Assembly: GCA_023398495.1 (NCBI GenBank)
Contig: JAEWSG010000226.1
Location: 1-64,000 of the forward strand
Length of the DNA: 64,000 bases
Source of the DNA: Bacillota bacterium
GTDB lineage: Bacteria; Bacillota; Clostridia; Acetivibrionales; Acetivibrionaceae
Reading direction: 5' to 3'
This document shows, in pieces, positions 36,301 to 45,100 of the stretch. A program made the position numbers and the translations under genes. The stretch's first letter is position 1. Each line of letters begins with the position of its first letter. The notes under the pieces were generated by a model. The model saw only the letters and a list, made by a program, of their open reading frames with translations, was not told the origin of the DNA and ran no database searches.

Positions 36301-39300
36301 AGATATTGATATTCAAGGTATAAGAGAGAGACTAGCCGGTATACTGCCATATTATATGATACCGTCAAATTTTGTAGTACTGGAAAAAATGCCGCTTACG
36401 CCAAATGGAAAGGTGGATGCGAAAGCACTGCCCAAACCTTCTAAGGAAAATAAGGATGAGAGCTCTTATGAGGCACCGTCAAACTCAATGGAAGAGAAGC
36501 TTGTAGAAATTTGGAAAGAGGTATTGGGAGTAGATAAGAAAATCGGGATTAATGACGATTTCTTCCGCTTGGGGGGGCATTCCCTGAAAGCTGCAGGACT
36601 TGCAGTCAAGATTCACAGAGACTTTGGTGTGGGAGTAACCATAGGAGAGATATTTAATGCTCCTACTGTAAAAGAACTGTCTGCTCTGATAAGTAAATCG
36701 GAAGAAAAGGATTTTGAAGAAATCAGCAAGATTGAAATACATGAATATTACCCCGTATCTTCTTCTCAGAAGAGGCTGTTTATAATAAACAGGCTGGAAG
36801 GGGACAACACAGTTTATAACCTGCCATCAATGTCTATCATTGAAGGTGAGCTGGACATTGAAAGGTTCAAGCTGGCTTTGGAAAAGCTTGTACTAAGACA
36901 TGAGTCTTTAAGGACTTCCTTTAAGCTGTTGGGAGAAACACCTGTCCAGATTGTTCATGACAAAATGAAGTTAGCTTTTGATTATTGTGAAGATTTAGGA
37001 GAAGAGCCTCAAAAAATAGCAGAAAGGTTTATAAGGCCTTTCAATCTGGAGGAGGCACCGCTCTTTAGGGTGGCCCTGGTTAAAATGGATACTTCCAGGT
37101 ATTTCTTGATGTTTGATATGCACCATATAATTGCCGATGGAGTTTCAGCGGTGATACTTGCAAAGGAATTTATCCGTCTTTATATGGGAGAAAGTGTGCC
37201 TGAACTCAAAATCCAGTTTAAGGATTTTGCAACCTGGCAGAATTCCCTTGAGACAGGTAATGAATTAAGCAGACAGGAGGAATATTGGCTTGACCGGTTT
37301 AAGGGTGAGATACCCGTACTTAATCTTCCTGCCGATTATCAAAGGCCTGCTGTACAAAGCAGTGAGGGAGATAAATATACCTTCAGTTTCGATAAAAAGA
37401 CGCTTGATAGGATAAGAGAACTGGCACTTACAAAAGGAGCTACACTTTATATGGTTCTTTTAGCCGCATATAACACACTTTTATATAAATATACCGGACA
37501 AGAAGACATTGTGGTAGGATCTCCGACGGCCGGAAGACAGCATGCTGATGTAGAAAATGTTGTTGGGATGTTTGTTAATACTCTGGCATTGAGAAGTTTC
37601 CCGAGTGGATATAAAAGCTTCTCCCTTTTCCTCGATGAAATAAGGGAAAATGCGATGAAAGCTTATGAAAACCAGGATTACCAGTTTGAAAGACTTGTAG
37701 ATACTCTTCAAATTCCGAGGGACATAAGCAGGAATCCATTGTTTGATACAATGTTTGTACTTCAGAATATGGGTATACCTCCTATGGAATTTAAAAACAT
37801 AAGGTTTTTGCCCTATAAAGTAGAAAGCAAAACTTCAAAATTCGATCTGACCATGGAGGTTGTTGAAAACGAAGAAGACTTGGCTGTTAATATTGAATAC
37901 TCTACCCGTCTATTTAAACGGGAGACTATGGAACGAATGGCCGAGCACTTTATAAATATAGTTTATGAGGTTATAAACAATGCTGAACTCACTTTAGATG
38001 AAATAGATATGCTTTCAAAAGCAGAACATGACCAGATTATTAAAGTGTTTAACAATACGCTAGCTGAGTATGCTAAGGACAAGCCGGTGTATAGGCTTTT
38101 TGAAGAACAGGTACTAAAGACACCAGATAATATAGCTGCAATATTTGGGGATGATAAACTGACATACAGGGAGCTCAATTCAAAAGCAGACGAGCTCGCA
38201 GCTGTTCTACAGCAAAATGGTGTTGGAAGGGACAATATTGCAGCAATAATGCTTGACAGATCCATTCTGATGGAGATTAGCATTCTGGCAGTACATAAGG
38301 CAGGAGGTGCTTACCTTCCTATCAGCCCCGAGTACCCTGATGACAGGATTTTATACATGCTTGAGGACTCAAAGGCGGTTGTACTTCTGACAAACCTGGC
38401 ATTTGGCAGCAAAGCAGGTGATGGAATAAAGAAAATATTTGTTGAAGATGCCTGCATTTATGAAGATGGTGCTCACAAACAGCAGGTAATAAGTAAACCA
38501 AATGACCTTGCATATGTTATATATACGTCGGGATCAACCGGAAAACCGAAGGGTGCGATGATAGAGCACTATTCACTTGTCAACAGGCTGAATTGGATGC
38601 AGAAGGTTTACCCTATAGGTGAAGGGGATGTGATCCTGCAAAAGACACCCTTTACATTTGATGTATCGGTATGGGAGCTCTTCTGGTGGGGGATGACTGG
38701 TGCAGCAATATGTTTCCTGGAACCTGGGGGAGAAAAGAACCCTGAGGCGATTTTGGAGGCTATAGAAAAGAATAAAGTAACTGTTATCCACTTTGTGCCG
38801 TCAATGCTGAATGCTTTCCTGGAGTACTTGGGCAAGGGTGCTGACTTAAGTAAGCTAAAGAGTCTTAAAAGGGTATTTTCCAGTGGGGAGGCACTTCATC
38901 CGGTTCAGGTTAAGAAGTTTAACAGCATACTCACAAAAGCTAACGGTACAACTCTTCATAATCTCTATGGTCCAACAGAAGCTACCATAGACGTGTCATA
39001 TTTCGATTGCCCCGATACAGATGAGATAGATATTGTACCTATAGGCAAACCTATAGACAATACAAGTTTCTATATACTTGGCAACAACAATGCTTTACAG
39101 CCGATAGGAGTTCCAGGTGAACTGCATATAGCCGGAGATGGCCTTGCTAGAGGGTATATTAACAGGCTAGAGCTAAACAAAGAGAAATTTGTGAAAAATC
39201 CATTCAAAGAAGGTGATAGGCTTTACCGTACTGGAGATATTGCCCGCTGGCTGCCTGATGGAAATGTTGAATACATAGGAAGAAAAGATAATCAGGTTAA

Positions 39301-40450
39301 GGTAAGGGGTTTCAGAATTGAGCTTGGAGAGATAGAAACAGAGCTTTTAAAACATGAGGACGTAACGGATGTAGCTGTAATTGCCAGGGAAAACAGTGAT
39401 AAAGACATGAGCCTTTATGCATACTTTGTGGCAGGCAGGGAACTCACTGTTAATGAAATAAGAGAATTTTTGTCTAAGAACCTTCCGGCTTATATGATAC
39501 CGTCTCACTTTATTAAGTTGGATAAAATACCTTTGACCTCCAGTGGAAAGGTTGACAGGAAGGCACTGCCTGAAGTGGATGCAGGAATTGAAACCGGAAC
39601 GGAATATGCTGCTCCGACTGATGAGATTGAAGAGAAACTCGTAGCAATCTGGAAGGAAGTTCTGGGGTTGGACAAGATAGGGATTCATGACAGGTTCTTT
39701 GAGCTTGGAGGTTATTCAATTCTTCTAATAAAAATGCACAGCAAACTTGATGAGCTGTATCCAGAGAAAATAAAGATTACAGATTTGTTTGCATATCCAA
39801 CTGTTGCATCGATTGCAGAGTTCATAAGAAATTCGGAGGACACGGAAAAAAGAGATATCAGCCTTGCGTCTGTAACTCTCAAGGAGGAGTATTTTTCAGT
39901 TCAGGCAGGAGCAAGCAAGGAAGTCGGGTTTAACCTCAATATTGATGAAAAAACACATATCAGGCTTTCGGAGACAGCAAAAGTTAAGGATACTTCCATT
40001 ACTGATATTCTTATATCAGCGGCTTCATACCTGCTTGAGCAAATTGGAGGAGAAAGCAGAGTTACTATCCAGGCATCAACCGACGAGAAGGATACATTTT
40101 CTTCAATAAGTGTGGATATGGCTTCAATTAACAGGCTGGAGGATTTGTACAAACAGGTATCCACAGGACGGAAAAAGACAGATACCACTGAGGTTTATAT
40201 GACGAAGGACTTAAGTGCAATAAATGCATCGGTAAAGTCTAAAAATCAGGTTGTACCTCTCTTTTATGAGGTGGGCAAAATAGGTTCTGAATTTGACGTG
40301 CTCAATGTTTTTGATATTGCATTTGAATTGTCAGCAAAAGAAGACTTACCGGAGCTTGTCCTGAGATTTAACGGAAAACGCCTTAACAAAGATAAAATGA
40401 GGGAGTTTGCGGGACTTTACATGAAGCTTTTGGATGTGTTTTTGCAGTAA
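30359..40450 (+). CDS. NRPS 2: C-A(Ile)-PCP-C-A(Ser)-PCP-C-A(Ser)-PCP-half C
   Basis: A 3363-residue protein with three modules. C1 starts LPLTPMQESMLF (D-C-L type, fitting the upstream E domain) with His158-His159. A2 has code DGFFLGVTFK (Ile-like), PCP Ser1027. C2 has His1207. A3 has DVWHFSLVDK (Ser), PCP Ser2075. C3 has His2255. A4 has DVWHFSLIDK (Ser), PCP Ser3120 in an unusual LGGYS. The last 200 residues (about 3160-3363) resemble only the C-terminal half of a condensation domain and lack HHxxxDG. The next enzyme starts with a KS, so this half domain may dock the chain. Predicted additions are Ile, Ser and Ser. Confidence 0.9.
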   Translation: MYTLKNDEKIPGDKSPKVKSAVEDILPLTPMQESMLFQYLKNPNSEEYFQQLTLYLYGELEVEGFKKAWCTVAQRNEALRSVIKWENLNQPVQVVFKEQRLKIREYDFSCIDEGTWREKVVKMAQEDRWEGLDIEKEPFRISLLKMPEHNYAVIISGHHILYDGWSNGILLTEFFEGYNRYIKGIEPLSGINKLKIRDYIKWTKTLDKEHLTQFWKNYLCGFDRKTRLPVSTGKKEVTFGAEELTFDLSLELSEKVKSFAREKNFTPATLFFAAWGILLQKIDNSKDVVFGITVSGRNIKLRGIENTVGLFINTIPVRFMASGDEKLSKCLEDLNRALIGREEYEYCSLSDIKDASEIDNRENLFDSIIAFENYPLDTKLLNSESTFRITDYEVFEKSNFDLSVSIMNFEKMKIKFIYNKGIFEERYIKDLSKRLTKIIEEITDKSEKPLCEVETLTTEERDFLLNGLNNNVSEYPKRKSLQQLFEEQVEKRPDAVALKIEGMEMTYGELNERANRLAALLIGMGVKSNETVGLLFGRSFEMIISILAVLKAGGAYLPLDPDNPVQRSLDMLNSTNTAILLMEKSLGERVFTSTDVFNFEWDIETLIYEEITDKISKYPASNPVCNNISCDTAYVMYTSGSTGVPKGIQTSHYNISRVVKNTNYVEILPSDVLLQLSNYAFDGSTFDIFGALLNGAKLVLIKKETFLDMAKLTAVIKDEGVTVFFITTALFNALVDTDAQSLKNIRKVLFGGERISNIHAAKALEAAGQGKLVHVYGPTETTTFATYFPIDNIDNSSATIPIGKPISNTEIYVLDQNLKPVFPDCLGELYIAGDGVAKGYINDAQLTSERFIRHLFKSKGFMYKTGDIVRMLPGGDIEFIDRADKQVKIRGFRIEPGEIEARLNAHEDIGEAVVNILKEEDGNQYICAYVAAKKELTGDEIRSFLSRELPTYMIPSKIVLIDKIPVTSNGKVDFKKLSEYIKEEECGSLYEEPAEGLERQLADIWQQVLKVQKVGANDDFYSLGGHSLKATMLASKIQKELGIEVPLSTVLKNTTVRLLANCISDLSKSDYPPIAKAERQEYYPVTSAQKSIYVQKHSDDVATLYNMPLSLSITGHIDEAKLVNSIKLLVKRHEALRTSFHMHEGEIVQKINEDITMDIPVLAADKENIDSLIRGAVEPFDLSAAPLIRSKLFKLSDVEHVLFLDMHHIVSDGITVKIFIEELISIYEGKELEELKVQYKDYTIWHLEQVKSQRYQKMGMFWNEMLKDEIPVLNMPLDMQRHEKRRFKGDSFKFTISQSQKNGLERLAKKNRVTLNNVFAAVYYILLSRYTGQNDIIIGSLVAGRSEQDTWRMAGMFNNFLPLRMKIDTEADFESFLTATGDMMINAYANQDYSFDNIVENNLKGVTASRNPFFDTMLILHNQFDSINDIKLKEASLSNREIMHNTSKLDFKLDIVEALAGELKCILEYSVDLFYQSTIERLAGHFKNIIEEVVSNPKIKINEIEMLSENEKLQLLIDFNSTDIEYPKEKNIYEFLKQQAEDTPDRTAVFFGEETVSYSELDRRSNRLAELLRSMGVTRDSVVAVMLDRSVSMAVSLFGIHKAGGAYMPISPDYPLARINYMLEDSGAVILITEEAHRSKIGEYVNTVFVDDPAVFNGEAKEIQKINKPDDLAYVIYTSGSTGKPKGAMIEHYSMVNRLNWMQNSFPIGENDVILQKTPFTFDVSVWELFWWAMAGAKVCFLKPGAEKEPSLIINAIEKYKITTMHFVPSMLAAFLSYVENGVDIMKLKSLRQVFASGEALGAGLVNKFNRLFAPIGTKLVNLYGPTEATVDVSWFDCSNRVDFDTIPIGKPIDNIRLYVLDSRAKLQPIGVPGELHIGGDGLARGYLGRPELTVEKFIADPFHVGERIYRTGDLAKWLPDGNIEYLGRMDNQIKIRGFRIELGEIESELLKIKDISNAAVKALEDSSGDKYLCGYIEAEEDIDIQGIRERLAGILPYYMIPSNFVVLEKMPLTPNGKVDAKALPKPSKENKDESSYEAPSNSMEEKLVEIWKEVLGVDKKIGINDDFFRLGGHSLKAAGLAVKIHRDFGVGVTIGEIFNAPTVKELSALISKSEEKDFEEISKIEIHEYYPVSSSQKRLFIINRLEGDNTVYNLPSMSIIEGELDIERFKLALEKLVLRHESLRTSFKLLGETPVQIVHDKMKLAFDYCEDLGEEPQKIAERFIRPFNLEEAPLFRVALVKMDTSRYFLMFDMHHIIADGVSAVILAKEFIRLYMGESVPELKIQFKDFATWQNSLETGNELSRQEEYWLDRFKGEIPVLNLPADYQRPAVQSSEGDKYTFSFDKKTLDRIRELALTKGATLYMVLLAAYNTLLYKYTGQEDIVVGSPTAGRQHADVENVVGMFVNTLALRSFPSGYKSFSLFLDEIRENAMKAYENQDYQFERLVDTLQIPRDISRNPLFDTMFVLQNMGIPPMEFKNIRFLPYKVESKTSKFDLTMEVVENEEDLAVNIEYSTRLFKRETMERMAEHFINIVYEVINNAELTLDEIDMLSKAEHDQIIKVFNNTLAEYAKDKPVYRLFEEQVLKTPDNIAAIFGDDKLTYRELNSKADELAAVLQQNGVGRDNIAAIMLDRSILMEISILAVHKAGGAYLPISPEYPDDRILYMLEDSKAVVLLTNLAFGSKAGDGIKKIFVEDACIYEDGAHKQQVISKPNDLAYVIYTSGSTGKPKGAMIEHYSLVNRLNWMQKVYPIGEGDVILQKTPFTFDVSVWELFWWGMTGAAICFLEPGGEKNPEAILEAIEKNKVTVIHFVPSMLNAFLEYLGKGADLSKLKSLKRVFSSGEALHPVQVKKFNSILTKANGTTLHNLYGPTEATIDVSYFDCPDTDEIDIVPIGKPIDNTSFYILGNNNALQPIGVPGELHIAGDGLARGYINRLELNKEKFVKNPFKEGDRLYRTGDIARWLPDGNVEYIGRKDNQVKVRGFRIELGEIETELLKHEDVTDVAVIARENSDKDMSLYAYFVAGRELTVNEIREFLSKNLPAYMIPSHFIKLDKIPLTSSGKVDRKALPEVDAGIETGTEYAAPTDEIEEKLVAIWKEVLGLDKIGIHDRFFELGGYSILLIKMHSKLDELYPEKIKITDLFAYPTVASIAEFIRNSEDTEKRDISLASVTLKEEYFSVQAGASKEVGFNLNIDEKTHIRLSETAKVKDTSITDILISAASYLLEQIGGESRVTIQASTDEKDTFSSISVDMASINRLEDLYKQVSTGRKKTDTTEVYMTKDLSAINASVKSKNQVVPLFYEVGKIGSEFDVLNVFDIAFELSAKEDLPELVLRFNGKRLNKDKMREFAGLYMKLLDVFLQ

Positions 40451-40486
40451 AAATAAGATAAAAAAGATTAATGGGGGGAATAAAAA

Positions 40487-41308
40487 ATGAAAAAATATTT
40501 GAAAAGGATAGGATTAATTGCACTTTATTACTTACTGCCAATTATTGAAATCTATGGAGTGATTTTTATAATAGGTAAACTTAACTTGACCCAAACAGTT
40601 TATAATCTTGCACCTAGTATGTTTTATGGGATTACGGATCCGATACTTATAGGACTTTATTTCCTTTTGTTTGCAAAAATTAAGAAGCAAAGCCTTGGGA
40701 AATACTGCAACTTTAAAGTACCTAAAGCCAAAAACATTGTTTCTTTCGCTGTACTTGGTTTTTTGCTTGGTATGTTTACCTATTCACTTGTGAACACCCC
40801 TTATATTCAGCAGAATTTCAACTCTCTTTACGGTTCGGTTAAATATTTCATAATAAGCGGCAATATCTTTGCACTTATATATATTGTTATAGTTAACTCC
40901 GTATGTAAAGAAATAGGCTTCAGAGGGTTAATCTATAATGAATTAAAAACCTACATGCCTGTGTGGATTGCAATTGTTCTTCAGGCTGTTGCCTACGCTT
41001 CACAGGTATTTTTTAGTGCCGGAATAGTTTTAGCTGTATATGGGCTGATCGGGTCGGTGCTTTTTGGGGTCGTATATTATTTTAACAAGTCTCTTTTATC
41101 TTCAATAATAACACAGGTTTTTTGTACACTTGGAATGGTTTTTTTGGATAGAACTTTCTTAAATAAATATTTTTATGGGCAAAGCGGCATAGTTTTACTG
41201 GTTCTTTCTTTAGCGGCAATTACTGCAATCATTGTTTCGATGGGTTTAAAAAAGAAAAAGGCATCTGAAATTCAAATTGTAAGAAAAAAGGCAGGTTTTG
41301 AGCTATGA
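40487..41308 (+). CDS. CPBP-family membrane protein 1 (degenerate active site)
   Basis: A 273-residue polytopic membrane protein of the CPBP/CAAX-protease-like family. The family motif EExxxR appears as KEIGFRG (Lys141, Glu142, Arg146): the first Glu is Lys. The second-motif His is also not evident (LQAVAYASQ). It may therefore be a non-proteolytic member. It lies inside the NRPS operon, 36 nt after NRPS 2, and overlaps its paralogue by 4 nt. Such genes in peptide clusters often serve self-protection or maturation; either role here is inferred. The start follows GGGGGGAA. Confidence 0.75.
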   Translation: MKKYLKRIGLIALYYLLPIIEIYGVIFIIGKLNLTQTVYNLAPSMFYGITDPILIGLYFLLFAKIKKQSLGKYCNFKVPKAKNIVSFAVLGFLLGMFTYSLVNTPYIQQNFNSLYGSVKYFIISGNIFALIYIVIVNSVCKEIGFRGLIYNELKTYMPVWIAIVLQAVAYASQVFFSAGIVLAVYGLIGSVLFGVVYYFNKSLLSSIITQVFCTLGMVFLDRTFLNKYFYGQSGIVLLVLSLAAITAIIVSMGLKKKKASEIQIVRKKAGFEL

Positions 41309-42156
41309 AAAAATATATAAAAATTATCGGGTTTGTAGCGTTGTTTCTAGCTATTTTTGTGGGTTTTACCTATGCAGGAATAAAGGTTTGGTTTAATCAG
41401 GCATTTGTGCCTAAGAAGATCTCATGGAGTGAATATAATATATGCAATACCATAGCATTTGCAGCGATACTTCTTGTATATGCTTTGATTTACAAGCTTC
41501 GCGGGAAAAGTCTTATAAAAATAATGGATTTAAAGCTTATGAGTGTGAAAAATTGGGTGCTGGCAGGGTTAACGGGCATATTGATGGGAGTGTTTACCTG
41601 TTGTCTTTGCAATATAGGATTTATTAAGAGCCTCAAGGTGTTTGACAACTATGTGAATTCAATTATCAACGGAAACAGTACAGCTTTAATTTTTGTAGTT
41701 GTTATTACAGTTACATTTGCTATGGAAGAGATGATATTCAGGGGAGCCATTTTTAATGAGATAAGAAGTGGTGTTCCATTAAAGTGGGCTGTTTTGCTGG
41801 GTACTGTTTTGTATGGGGTATTTAATGCGGTATTTGTAGGCTATTTCATAGGAATATATGCTTCTTTTGCGGCCTTATTCTTTACCTTAGGATACATTTT
41901 TTTAAGAAGTCTTTGGGCCTCAATAACTATGCAGATTATGAGTATCTATGTTATTTACTTCTTTTATAAAAGCGGCATTTGGCAGTGGCTTGGGAAAAGA
42001 GGAGATGCCTTTTTGATATTTTGCACTTTTGCTACGGTAGTTTCCATTCTCATAATATATTATGCCATGTACAAAAGTTATAAAAATTCCGGCAGCAATG
42101 AGTTTTCTGAAAATACAATATCGGGGTCTATAAAGGTGGGATTGGAAGATGCTTAA
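41305..42156 (+). CDS. CPBP-family membrane protein 2 (EExxxR intact)
   Basis: A 283-residue paralogue of the preceding gene. EEMIFRG (Glu141, Glu142, Arg146) is intact and matches the CPBP intramembrane protease motif. At the second-motif His position (FxxxH) the sequence reads TVLYGVFNAVF, with Asn. About eight hydrophobic segments are seen. It overlaps both neighbours (4 nt upstream, 8 nt with the KS-NRPS downstream), so it is translated as part of the megasynthase operon. Possible roles are self-immunity or processing of the product. Confidence 0.78.
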   Translation: MKKYIKIIGFVALFLAIFVGFTYAGIKVWFNQAFVPKKISWSEYNICNTIAFAAILLVYALIYKLRGKSLIKIMDLKLMSVKNWVLAGLTGILMGVFTCCLCNIGFIKSLKVFDNYVNSIINGNSTALIFVVVITVTFAMEEMIFRGAIFNEIRSGVPLKWAVLLGTVLYGVFNAVFVGYFIGIYASFAALFFTLGYIFLRSLWASITMQIMSIYVIYFFYKSGIWQWLGKRGDAFLIFCTFATVVSILIIYYAMYKSYKNSGSNEFSENTISGSIKVGLEDA

Positions 42157-45100
42157 TATAAAGCTGGAGGAGCTTGTTAAAAATATAGATGAAGCTAATA
42201 TTACAGAAGTTGAAGCTTTAGATAATAGGGATATTGCAGTAATAGGCATCTGTGCAAGGCTTCCAATGGCGGATAGTGCAAGAGAATTCATGGAAAATCT
42301 TATAAATGGAAAGAACTGTATAACCGAACTGCCCCAAACAAGAAAAACGGAAGCCGATGCTTATCTGAAGATGAAATGGGGAGAAAATAATGAGATTAGG
42401 TACAAAAAGGGCTCATACTTAGAAGAGCTTGATAAGTTCGACTGCCAGTTTTTTAATATTTCACCAAGGGAAGCAAGCCTGATGGATCCAAATCAGAGGA
42501 TGTTTTTGGAGGTTTCTTGTGGAGCAATTGAAGATGCGGGATATGGCGGAGGAAAGATAAGGGGAAGCCGCACAGGGGTGTACTTTGGATTTGTATCCGA
42601 TTTAGGGTATCAGAGATTTATAGGAGACGTTGAACCAGCTTCATTAGGGGCCTCCATCCCGGGGAATATGGCTTCCATTATTCCGGGAAGGGTTTCTTAT
42701 ACACTGGATTTGACAGGCCCAAGTATGCTCATAGATACTGCATGTTCATCTTCGCTTGTTGCCATACACACTGCATGTGCCGGGATACGCAGCGGAGACT
42801 GTGATATGGCATTGGTTGGCAGCGGAAAGTTAAGCTTGCTTCCGCTCGAAGATGACAACATGTTAGGAATTGAATCAAAAAAATATGAGTGTAGGGCGTT
42901 TGATGATGATTCGGATGGTACCTGCATGGGTGAGGGGATTATGGCAGTTTTGTTAAAGCCCCTATCAAAAGCGCTTAAGGACATGGACAATATTTATGCA
43001 GTTATAAAGGGAAGTGCTATAAACCAAGACGGAACATCTATGGGACTTACTGCACCTAATGCATTGGCACAAGCTGATGTTATTGAACGTGCATGGAAGG
43101 CTGCTGAGGTAGATCCTAATACCATAAGCTATATTGAGGCACACGGCACAGGTACCAGACTTGGAGATCCCATTGAAATTGATGGTATCAAAAGAGCATT
43201 CTCAAAATATACCCAGAGGAAGCAGTTTTGTGCTATAGGTTCGGTAAAGACAAACCTGGGACACTTGGATAGTGCAGCAGGTATGGTAGGTTTTTTAAAG
43301 GCCATATTGTCATTAAAAAACGGAATTTTGCCTCCTTCGTTGCATTTTAATACTCCAAACAGGAATATAGATTTTGAAAACTCGCCTATTTTTGTAAACA
43401 GTACACTTACAGAATGGAAAAAGGAAGATCACCCTAGAAGATGTGGAGTCAGTGCATTTGGACTTAGCGGTACCAACTGCCATGTAATATTGGAAGAGGC
43501 ACCGGCTGTAAACAGCACCGGAACAGAGCAGGGTTTGAATGTTTTAACCTTATCTGCAAGAAGCAAGGAAGGCGTTGAGCACTTGCTGAAAGCTTATTTA
43601 AAGTTTTTAAATAAGGAAAGTAATATGGCATTGGGTGATGTCTGCTATACAGCAAATACAGGAAGAGGACATTATAAATTCAGATTGGCTGTTATTGCTC
43701 AAAATACTGATGAACTTAAGAAGAAGCTTAGTAAAGCTGCAAATGCTGGAATGAAAACTGATGGGGAAAATGGGATCTGGTTTGGTGAAGTCAGAACTGT
43801 AAACAGTGCTGAAGATGCTTATGTGAGTTCAGATGTAGCTGAAACTAAAAGGATTAACCAGCTTGCAGAAAGCAAAATCAAGGAATCCAAGGCCTGCCAC
43901 CGACAAATTACTTTATTAAAGGATATATGTGAATTGTATGTGATGGGTGCAGCTATTGATTGGGATGACTTTTACAGCATGGAATCCTTCAGGAAAATCA
44001 GCTTGCCGACCTATCCCTTTGAGAGAAGAAGATGTTGGATTGAGTTGCCTTCAAAGTCCTTAAATAAGCAGACCGAAGCCAGTATAAACCGGGCATCGCT
44101 TAACTGTGGTCAAAGAACTTGCGAGGAGGCATTTATAGATATAAATGAAACGAAAGTGGCTTTAAAAGGCAGGAACAATAATGAGTATACTGCCAATGAA
44201 AGGATTGTAGCAAGTATCTGGGGAAAGGCATTGGGTTTTGATGAATTTAATGTATGTGAAAGCTTTTACGAAGTAGGCGGAGATTCAGTCATTGCAATTG
44301 AACTATGCAACAATATAAACCGGAAACTTGGTCTTAGTATAAAGGTTTCTGACTTACTCAGGTATGATACGATTGAAAGTATTTCAAAATATTTGGATTC
44401 ATTAACCGGTAAAGTAAAAGAAAATTCAGTGGCACAAGATAAAGAAGTGTGCTTAAAAACAACTATAATGCCAATTGAAGAGGCGGAATATTACAGCCTG
44501 TCATCTGCACAGACCAGAGTAATACTTTCAGAACAGTTGGGCGCAACCGGAATGGCTTATAATACCCCTTCTGCATTGATGATAGAGGGACAACTGGACA
44601 AGGAAAAAACAGAGAGAATTTTTAAACTCTTAATTGAAAGGCATGAGGTGCTGCGAACCTCTTTCGGATTCAAAGACGGTGTCCCTTTCCAGAAAGTTCA
44701 CAAGGATGTTGAATTCAGTATTGAAGAATGGACGGCGGATGAAGGTGAACTTGAAAATATAATGGCAGGATTCATAAGAAAATTCCACTTAGATAGCCCT
44801 CCATTACTCAGAGTGGGACTTGTCAGACTTGAAGAGAACAAATACATCCTTCTTTTGGATATGCACCACATCATAACCGACGGAATGTCGCTATCCATAC
44901 TTTCGGGGGAGTTTATACAAATGTATGGAGGCAGAGAGCTTCCGGAAATGAGAATACAATATAAAGATTTTGCAAAATGGCATAATGATTATTTAAATTG
45001 TGACGAGCTTAAGAAGCAGGAAGATTACTGGGTATCAGTGTATCAGGATGGTGTCCCCTCCCTTGATATAAAGGAAGACTTTAAAAGACCTGTATATAAG

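Noticed and set aside
43500..44100. Acyltransferase domain after the KS
   Set aside because: The segment is too short and lacks GHSxG; it matches only the KS linker and post-AT linker.
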